Part shown: positions 10,135 to 19,000 of the stretch, in pieces
Position numbering within the stretch: position 1 is the stretch's first letter
Layout: each line of letters begins with the position of its first letter
Assembly (NCBI GenBank): GCA_025766275.1
Contig: JAFKAC010000014.1
Span: 1,302,001-1,366,000, forward strand
Source of the DNA: Lactarius indigo
Taxonomy: Eukaryota > Basidiomycota > Agaricomycetes > Russulales > Russulaceae
Direction of reading: 5' to 3'
Length of the DNA stretch: 64,000 nt
Translations under genes and position numbers: made by a program
The notes under the pieces: model-generated
What the model was told of the DNA's origin: nothing
Seen by the model: only the letters and a program-made list of their open reading frames with translations
Databases searched by the model: none

Positions 10135-13100
10135 TTAAGGGTCGACGTCCACGTTGGCCAATGTATCCACATGATGAGCTTGCCAAGGCAAGGACGCGTA
10201 AATAAGAGCCGCTATTTTTCTAGGTGTGCCCGGGTTTGAGGAATGGAATTCCTTAACCGCATCAGGGGCGTGTGCTAGATTCTTAGCTGGTTCCCATGTG
10301 TCCTCACCCTCACCGTATCCTTTCCAACGGACGAGGTACTTAAGAGTACGACCAAAGAGTTTAGAATCTCGTATATGGTCAACTTCATACTCTTCTTCTC
10401 CCTCGACCATTACTGGATCGGGTGGTGGAGGCGTGAGCCCATTAACTTCGTTTCCTTTGTAAGGAGAGAGACGGTCTACATGAAATACATCATGGATCCG
10501 TAATGCAGGGGGTAGTGCAAGCTTATAGTCGACATCACTTATAACTTTAGTGACTTCAAATGGGCCAAGTTGCTTTGGTCCCAGTTTGGACGACTGCTGA
10601 TGTATCTTTATCTGCTTAGCTTGCAACCAGACTTTATCCCCGACGTTAAAGGAGTATGACTTAGTCCTTTGTTCAACGTCTGTCTGCATTCACCTTTTAC
10701 TTAGGCATAGAGCCGCCTCTGCGTCCCTGCGAGCAGAAACTAAGTGCTGAAGGCGCTTGTCGAGCAGTGGAATACCCATAGGTCTACCAGCAGGAATCGT
10801 AAAGTCCGGCGTAAAGCCATATAGTAGCTCAAAGGGAGTATGTCCCGTAGCTGAGTTGAGTCTACTGTTGACTACAAATTCTGCTGTAGGAAGCAGGTCT
10901 GCCCAATCATCTTGTCTCTTGCTAATGAACATGCGCAAATATATTTCAACTTCTTGATTTTTGCGCTCAACCTGTCCATTAGCTTGAGGGTGATAGGCTG
11001 TAGTTAGACCTGCATCTATTCCAAGTCGCTTGTACAGGGCACGCATACTTCGCGCTGCAAATTGGGGTCCTCTATCGCTTATGACTTTGCGAGGGATCCC
11101 ATGCAGAGGGAAGATTTGCTCAAAGTAGATGGATGCTACCCCATCAGCCATAATTTGAGAGGTCATGGGGAACAGATGAATCTGTTTGGTGTAATGATCT
11201 ACGACATTTAAGATCATATCCTTCCCACGTGACATAGGCAGTGGACCGATTAGATCGATTCCGACTATCTGCCATGGTCCCTCAGGTACTTCTTGCGGCT
11301 GAATGGTTGCTTTGGGGTGTAGATCTTTGCGGTAGCGTTGGCATCGATCACATCCTTCTACGTATGAGGCAATGAAGCCTGACATGCGTGGCCACCAATA
11401 GTAGCGACTGACTAGCTCTATGGTTCCGTTCTTTCCAGGGTGTCCTGTCATGACCGAATCGTGGCAAGACTTTACCACGTCTCTGCGAAGGGCACGATCA
11501 TTTGGGACATATAGTTTACCCCGGTGGTAAATGAAGCCATCTTCTTCTTCCCACATTAAGACGCCATCTGTGAGGGCTCTGGGAGCGGTCTTTGAAATGC
11601 TTTTAAGACCCTCTATGACTTCAGCCTCTCTAATGGATGCGAGCTTAATACGACTTCTGAGGGAGTCTATTTCAGGGACAAAGTGCGCTTTAGCGGCAGC
11701 TAGGAAGTGCTCAGGTTTTAACACCTGAACCTGGCGGTTGTCTTCAGAGTCTCGGACTTGGTCTCGTGAGAAATGACTTAATGCATCGGCTTGCATGGAT
11801 TCTCCTTTCTTATAAGTGATTTTGAAGGTGAACCGACTTAAGAATAGAGCCCATCTAGCTTGGCATCTATTTAAGTCTTTCATGGTTGCCCACCATTCCA
11901 TATTCTTATGGTCGGTGATCACTTCAAAAGAGATGCCTTCGAGGAAATGTCTCCAGTCCTCTAAGGCGCGGATTAAGCCAAGCATTTCTCTGTTGTAGAT
12001 CTCATAGTTGCGTTCTTCTTTGCTCATGGACTGTGAGCGATACGCAATAGGGTGCCAGAGACCGTCCGGGTATTTCTGAGTTAAAATACTGCCAGTAGCA
12101 AATCCTGAAGCATCTACCTCGACTCTAGTTGGAAGGTTCGGATCGTAAACCTTAAGAATAGGTTCTTGTACGAAACGTTCCTTCAACTGGTCAAAGGCTT
12201 TCTGCTGTTCAGACTGCCATATCCAAGGAGTGTCTTTCTTAGTAAGGTCATGAAGGGGTCGGGCAATAGCCGCAAAGTCCCTGATGAACCTTCTATAGAA
12301 ATTGGCAAACCCGATAAAAGCTCTAACTTCTTTGAGCGTAGTCGGGGTAGGCCACTCCTTTACTGCAGAGACCTTGCCAGGGTCCATCTGCACTTCTCCG
12401 GGACGGATAATCATCCCAAGATACTCCATTTCTTGCTTCTCAAAATCGCACTTCTCAGGCTTGAGATAGAGGTTGTACTGCTCTAACCTTGTCAACACTT
12501 CGCGTACTATTTTGCGATGGTGTTTAAGGTTATTGCTATAGATGAGAATATCATCCATATATACTGCGACCTCTCCTTGTGCGATAAGATCAGCAAAGAT
12601 GGCATTCATTAAGGCTTGGAAGGTGGCAGGGCTATTAGTCATGCCAAAATACATGACCTTTGGCTCGTATAGACCCCTGTTGGTAACGATGGCACCCTTC
12701 CATTCATCGCCTTCTTTGATGCGGATGTTATGATATCCCCATCGAACGTCGAACTTAGTGAATTATTGAGCTCCCTTAAGCCTATTAATAATGTCTGCAG
12801 CGAGTGGAAGTGGATATCGGTTCTTAATAGTGATTTTATTAAGATGGCGATAGTCTTGGACCAGACGGAGTTTACCGTCCTTTTTCTTTATGAAGAACAC
12901 GGGAGATGCCATCGGTGACTTAGATGGCACTAAGTATCCTTTCCCTATATGTTCATCTAAGAATTTGTCCAATTCCACTTGCTCACTGGGCGACATGGGA
13001 TACGTTTTGACCTTCCAGTGTTTAACGGCATCTGGTTCAAGGTCTATGGCGTGGTCCCAGGGCTGATGCTCAGGGAGTCTCTGGGACTCTTCCTCAGAGA

Positions 13101-14024
13101 AGACTTTTGCGAAGTCACGATAGTGTTCAGGGACCATTTCTTCAAAGGTTTTCTTAGGTTTGGAGGTTATCACTTTCTCGGCAATCTGCTGAGAGTACGT
13201 GAAACCAGCCAAACAGAAAACTTCGTCAGAAACTGTGTCCAACACTTTCTCCGCAAGGAGACGGTGGCGTTCCATATGGTTCGCCATAATGCGCGTCACC
13301 TCTATCTCTATCTCCGGTGCAGCTATTTCAGCGCTGGAGTTGAGACGCATAGTGCCTTCCTGCCAGTCTATGTGCGGGTTCCGATGTCTAAGCCAGGGCA
13401 GTCCCAATATTACTCGTTCTGGACCTAGTGAAGTGACCATAAAGTCGAACTTTTCTGCACTAGGACCGACTTTGAGGACGAGTGTTACTTTATGGGTAAT
13501 ACTGCCGGCTTCATTGAGCGTCCCATCTATGTTATAGAGGGTAATGGGATACTCCAGCGGAACTTGCAACATTTTGTGGCAGTCAGCGTACTTTTTGTCT
13601 AGGAACAACGAAGTTGCCCCAGAATCTACCATGGCTGCTACTTTTACAGTACGATGACGTCCTTGTAATTCAACAGAAATATGAAAATGGGATCTGCTAT
13701 CTTTTGTTTCGGGAATAATACATGAAGAAAGCACTGCATCAGAAATCATCACTTGCGGCGCTGCTACAAATTGTGGAGCAATCGGAACACTAATACTATT
13801 GTTCATCTCCGAGGCAGATGTAGATGTAGAATCAGAACAGGAAGCCGAGACATCACTACTATCAACTTTACAGGCAGAAACAGAGTGGTACGTAGGAATT
13901 ACAGATTGGTCCGAGTCCGAAACGAGGCGAGATCGTAGGCATATCTTACAACTACATGAAGCCGAGTCAACCGTATCTGTTTTACAGGGGGAGTCCGCAG
14001 CTATGACTTCCCCTGGATCTAAAA
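10135..14024 (-). pseudogene. Element A pol: protease, RT, RNase H, integrase, chromodomain (two nonsense codons)
   Basis: Minus-strand frame with protease [11 protein letters not shown] (near 13.62 kb), RT with VYMDDILIYS (near 12.55 kb), RNase H VEVDASGFATGSILTQ, integrase zinc region HPGKNGTIELVSRYYWWPRM and catalytic core with GIDLIGPLP, SDRGPQF and YHPQANGQVERKNQ, then chromodomain YEVDHIRDSKLFGR and YLVRWKGYGEGEDTWEP. Two in-frame stops interrupt it: TAA at 12763-12765, where relatives have an aromatic residue before FTKFDVRWG, and TGA at 10690-10692 between integrase and chromodomain. There is no ATG at the start; the frame is entered from gag by a -1 shift at TTTTTAG (14019-14025). 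The stop is at 10135-10137. This copy cannot make a complete Pol. Confidence 0.9.
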
Positions 14025-15245
14025 AGCCGCTTTAAGAGCGTTGATTTGCTCTTGTTGGGCCGTGAGCGCCGCCAGTAACTTTGCCACGTCTGCCTGGGAC
14101 ATATTGGCTTTGGGCGGTGTGGGAGTGCTTGTTTGGGCGGTGGAAGCCGCCGACTGACTGGAAGAAGGTTGGGAGGGGGTCTCCTCGCTACTGGCCGCAG
14201 CTTTCGCTTTGGCAGGTTTCCCCATGAATTTGAGCATGCAGACGGGTGCCCTATGCCCGACCTTTTGGCAATGGTGGCACACGTCGCATTCGTGGTTTCC
14301 ATCCTTCTTTGAGTGGTCCTTAGAACCACACCCGTAACACTTGCCTTGCATGTGTTTTTGGTAGTCCTGCCGGGTCTTTCTGCCGGATGCGGGCTTGCTC
14401 GTGCCGGATCCCTGCTGACGTGATGCGTCAACTTGCATCGCGTCTGGATCGGACGGCTTGCCTGCAGGCAAGATTGACTGGCTGGACGAACCGCCCTTCT
14501 TCTCCGAGTCCCTCTGTCTCAGTCGCTGATCCAGCGATTGTGAGACCTGCTTGAGGTCGTCGAAGTCAACGTGGGCCTTGTCCGTCAAGGCTAGAGCGTC
14601 TTTTACGCGGTCCGAGAGACCATCGTAAAAGCGGGTGCGGAGGTCTGCTTTTGACCATCCAGTCTGTCCAGAGTATTGTTCGAACACGGACCGGTACTCT
14701 GCAACCGATCCGCGGCCCTGTTTTGTCTTCTTCAGCTGCTCCCTCGCTGTCTCTGTTGTGTCGAGGGGCGAGAACCGTCGGTTGAACTCTTTGACGAATT
14801 CGTCCCAAGAGCTACCGAACGGGATGTTATTTAACTGAAGTTGTTCGAGATAGGGGAGAGCCCATGACTTGGCTTCCCCTTCCATGAGGTTAAGAACCGC
14901 CATAATCCAGCGGTCTTCTGCCTGGAAATACATGCCCTGGGCCGGGTCCCAGGTGTTCATAGCGTCCTGCTGTGAGCCTGCCCAATTATGGAAGGCTGCA
15001 AGGAAGTGACGGGCATCTGTAGAGTTGCCTTTCCCATCCCAGGCTTTGGGACGGGCCACTACTTCCTTGTGTTTAGGGCTGGGCTTGGCCGCGGTTGCTG
15101 AAACCTGTGCGGTCAAGTCCGTGACCTTTTGTGTAAGTATACCGACTACTTGGCCCAAATCGCTTATGAGGCGCAAGCAGTCGTTGAGAGTTGGGGGCGG
15201 AGCAGGAGCTGTGGGGGTAGGTGGAGCGGCGGCGGTGGCGGACAT
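14019..15245 (-). CDS. Element A gag
   Basis: 408 residues from ATG at 15243-15245. The N-terminus is Ala/Pro-rich, followed by a short coiled segment ([19 protein letters not shown]), the capsid-like retrotransposon gag domain ([20 protein letters not shown] to [20 protein letters not shown]), and a zinc region with a regular CCHC knuckle [14 protein letters not shown] plus an irregular CYGCGSKDH unit. It packages the element RNA. The same frame stays open for about 93 codons upstream of the ATG without any Met codon, so the protein may be longer if translation begins at a non-AUG codon. The stop is TAG at 14019-14021 in the context GCT TTT TAG, matching the -1 entry into pol. Confidence 0.85.
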   Translation of the reverse strand: MSATAAAPPTPTAPAPPPTLNDCLRLISDLGQVVGILTQKVTDLTAQVSATAAKPSPKHKEVVARPKAWDGKGNSTDARHFLAAFHNWAGSQQDAMNTWDPAQGMYFQAEDRWIMAVLNLMEGEAKSWALPYLEQLQLNNIPFGSSWDEFVKEFNRRFSPLDTTETAREQLKKTKQGRGSVAEYRSVFEQYSGQTGWSKADLRTRFYDGLSDRVKDALALTDKAHVDFDDLKQVSQSLDQRLRQRDSEKKGGSSSQSILPAGKPSDPDAMQVDASRQQGSGTSKPASGRKTRQDYQKHMQGKCYGCGSKDHSKKDGNHECDVCHHCQKVGHRAPVCMLKFMGKPAKAKAAASSEETPSQPSSSQSAASTAQTSTPTPPKANMSQADVAKLLAALTAQQEQINALKAAF

Positions 15246-15381
15246 CTTATCTAACTTGTCTTGTCTCTTTCTTTCCTCGTACTTTTTAATCGACTCCCGT
15301 CTATCTTCGATGAGGCGAAGCTGTTCATCTTCGTCGAAGTTGTCCCAGTTGTCGAAGTTCTTGACCCACTCTTTTTCTTCT

Positions 15382-15682
15382 TTAGAGAGGATCGTTCTGT
15401 ACTTGGACGTTACTCCTGTGGGATACTGAGCTTGAGCTTGAGCTGCTCTCTGTTTCCCTTTGGGAGCTATCGTGGGAGTGGACGGATGGGGGAGGAGAAA
15501 GTTCGGGAGTTAAAGCTGCCGCGAAGGCGATCAGCTGAGGGGCGGTGAAAGGGGTGCCCGCAACAAGGCCGGAGATGCCGTAAAGTTCTAGAAGGGCGAA
15601 TCGAAATTCTCTGTCGTGGTAAACGGCGCAGACGTAGGCTTCTGCGTCGTTTCGTGTTTCGCCTTCTAATGAAAACCTGTAG
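15382..15682 (-). other. Element A leader ORF, 3' half (methionine-free)
   Basis: With element B removed, 23109-22814 joins 15682-15382 in one frame of 198 codons plus TAA, without a single Met codon. This half begins YRFSLEGETRNDAEAYVC and continues REFRFALLELYGISG, which looks like a folded domain, then becomes Ser-rich. It overlaps the upstream open extension of gag in another frame. No ATG can start it, so it is either translated from a non-AUG codon, gains its start by splicing, or is no longer expressed. Function unknown. Confidence 0.55.
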
Positions 15683-16024
15683 TGTCACGGTACCAGCGGA
15701 CCGTTCCGTGACAAGAGCGAAGTCGAAGGCCTGTGTGTTACACACGCGGAGAGATGCTGCTTGGAGTACTCTGAGAGCACGCAAGTGAGAGGGTAAACAA
15801 CTGGATTCAAACGAAGAGTAGACAAAGTACAAGCTACTCTATGACTACCTCTTTATACTCGTACAGACTAGGGGTTTTCGGGACTATTTTCTGGTGTTTA
15901 CGAACTACTACTGAGCTGGCAAAAGAACATCATACGTGGCAGAGACAGCTGGCAAGAAGGATATACGTTGGCAATCGATTCGACGTGGCACGTTCTGTGA
16001 CCGTGATGTCACGCGGGCGTGACA
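15683..16024 (-). repeat. 3' LTR of element B
   Basis: 342 bp, TGTCACGG to GGCGTGACA on the plus strand, with the same sequence as 22467-22808. On the minus strand it follows the purine tract AGAAGGGGGGCTA. Confidence 0.95.
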
Positions 16025-16035
16025 TAGCCCCCCTT

Positions 16036-19000
16036 CTAGGCGCGATCGTCTCGATTCGCGTCATCGAGTGCGCGTGAAAAGTCGTAGTCGTGGCGAAAGA
16101 TAAAATGAGTCGGGCGTTCGTATGGCGTACCTCGTCGTTGCGCGCGAAGTCGAGCGTTGATTTGTGTCGCTCGTTCGCGATCCACCGCACGTCCGAGCAT
16201 AGCGAGCCATGCGCAGTAAGTACGCGCGTGAGCGTGTGTTGTCGAAACATGACAGACTCGCCGCGTCGCGCATTTGGTATGAGGCTGGCGACATTCGAAC
16301 GTAAGATGTTGGTCGTCGTCGCAGTAACTGCATGCAGGCAGGCCTCGCCTGTCGTGGCGCGACGCGCGTTGGTCTTCGTCGGCTACCTGACTAGCGGGAG
16401 ACTGTTCCCCGTGAAGGCTTGGGAACTGCGTGTGACGCGTCACCTGTGCGGTCTGAGCGTAAGTGCGAAGGGGCTGGCGCGGTGGAACAGGGAGCACGAC
16501 TTCCGATCCGATGATCGGTACGCGATGGTGGTCAAGTCGTCGATCTGTGTTGTTCATGCGTATGGTGGCAAATGGTAAAAGGGTGGGGATAGGATCCGAC
16601 AGATACGGCCTTAAGCGCGAAGCTGCTCGCGCGCTGGCCAAACGTTGGTCGATTTCGTCAGCTTCGGTGCTCCACTCGCTCCACGCTCGTTCGGTCTCCT
16701 TCATGCGTGCCACAAGCTGGTCGCGTCTGACAAGAGACGCGCGCAAGCGGTGTACTTCCGCAGTAACTCCTGGGTCAGCGAGCAAATACAGGGCCTGATC
16801 GACTTCTCGTCGCGCGGCATGGTCTGCACGGAATAGGTCTCTGTTGTCTGGCGAATCTGCGGGAAGATCGGGGCCGTTGCGAGGTTTAGCGAATAGCGGA
16901 CCGTAGTAAATGGGCTGGTTACGCCCTTCAGTGGCGATAATTACCGGTCGGTCGCGTTGGTCGATCAAAAACTGGACGAATGGAGCTCGCCCTCTAGTTC
17001 CGTTAGCAAGCGGTATCTCCATGATATAGTCGTTGGTGGGGAGCGTCATGGTCCAGTTCCGACCTGGTCGGTCGATTCTCTGAAGAAGCGACTGGGGTTG
17101 GTCCATCCCCAGTGGGTTACTGGGGCGCGGGGGTAGTGGGTGCTGTGGCGACGTTGGGGTCGGGTTGGTGATACGCAGAGCTAAGGTCGGTTTCGGTGGC
17201 GAAGATGGCGCCAGGCGAGGTATCTCCGGTGCTGGTGTCAGAGGCGATTGAGGACCTTCCCAAAGTCCCGCTTCTTCTTCTTCCTGCGCGATTTGTTCCA
17301 ACGCCTCCCTCAGTAATCTCTGTCGTCGATTAGTACGAGCTTGCGAATGGCGTCTGTGTAACCCCTGCGGTGTGATGTAGGTGCTAAGCCCCCACATGTC
17401 CTCACGAGAACGCGGGGAGTTCTCTCGCGCGTCGTACGTTGGACCAACGTTGGCCCATCGTTCGACTTCACGATTGACTTGTGCACGCAACCACTGTGGC
17501 GTATCGTTGTCAGAAATCCACGGGTACTGTGGTGGGTGACGAGGCGGGTCGTTATCCATGAGGGAGATGTGGTTAATGGTGGTGATTCGGGAGGCTTTAT
17601 ACTCGCGGACAAGGTCGGGGGCGTGGAGGTTAGACTCCGGCTCCCAGCTATCGTGTGCTGCGGAGAAGCCCTTCCATCGCACTAAGTACTGTGGCGTTTT
17701 TCGACGACCGAAGAGTCGATAATCAAGGAGCTGTTCCACTTCCCATTCTGGTTCTCCGTCTATTATGTCCGGGGGTGGATGTTCTTCCTTAGAGCCGTTG
17801 ATCTCGGTCGTTTTATACGGGGTTAGTAACCCTGCGTGGAACGTGTTGTGGATGCGCCAGTTTACGGGTAGCTGAAGAGCGTAAGTGACATCGGATATCC
17901 GTTTTCCTATCACAAACGGTCCATATCGCCGCGGCGCGAGTTTCGTTGTAGGGTGGGTCGTTTTCAGGTTGGTAGCGTCCAACCATACTTTGTCGCCGAT
18001 GCGATAAGGGCGATAGGTCGTATCTTTTATCCATTTCAGCTGAGTTGCCTTCATTGCTTCCTTCGCCTGTTTCCGAGCTTCCAATAATGCGGTGATTCTT
18101 TCGGTAGCAGTAGGCGATGCGGTGGTAACTGATACTGGTTGGTGGATATGTGGAGTGAAGCCTAGAAGTAACTCGAATGGGGCCTTTTTCGTAGTCTCGG
18201 AAGTCCAGGCGTTCAGTGTGTATTGTGCTATCGGGAGCCATCGTGCCCAGTCGTTCTGTTGGTAATTCGAGAAGATTCGTAGATACTGTTCGAGGCGTTG
18301 ATTAGTGCGCTCCGATTGTCCGTCGGTACGTGGGTGATAGGCGGTACTGATGTTCTGTTCCACGTTTAGTGCTGTACACAGTGCTTTAGTGAATGAAGCA
18401 GTGAATCGCGGATCTCTGTCAGATATCACTCGGACGGGAAGTCCGTAGTGTGGCACCACGTGTCGGAGGTAGAGGGCCGCGGTCTGCGTGGCATCGATTG
18501 TCTCTTTACAGGGGACGAAGATGCTTGCCTTCGAGCACCCTTGGTCCGTAATCGTAAGGATCGCATCGTATTTGATCGATTTTGGCAGCTTGACTATGAA
18601 ATCGAGTGCGATGACATGGAATGGTAATGCCGCGTCCGTTGGATAGATGGGTGATATCGGAGGTTTGGGGCGTCCCGGTATGTTTTTATTGGCTTGGCAT
18701 ACGTGGCACCCTGTGACGTAGTCGGCAATGTCTCGTGCCATGTTCGGCCACCAGTAATGTTTCTGTATCGCCTGTGTGGTTTTTGTTTGGCCGGGGTGGC
18801 CGGCGGAAATTGAATCGTGAAAGGATTCAATCACCCCCCTCCTCAGGGGGAGATCGTCCACGATCACGAGACGGTCTCGGTGGAAGAATAAAGGGGAGGT
18901 TGCGGAGCGCTCAAGGTGGTAACGTTCGACCCAGTCGGTGGGGAGAACGCCAAGCTGAGCCTGGCGGCAGCGATCGTCGAGAGAGACAAGTTGGGCAGCG

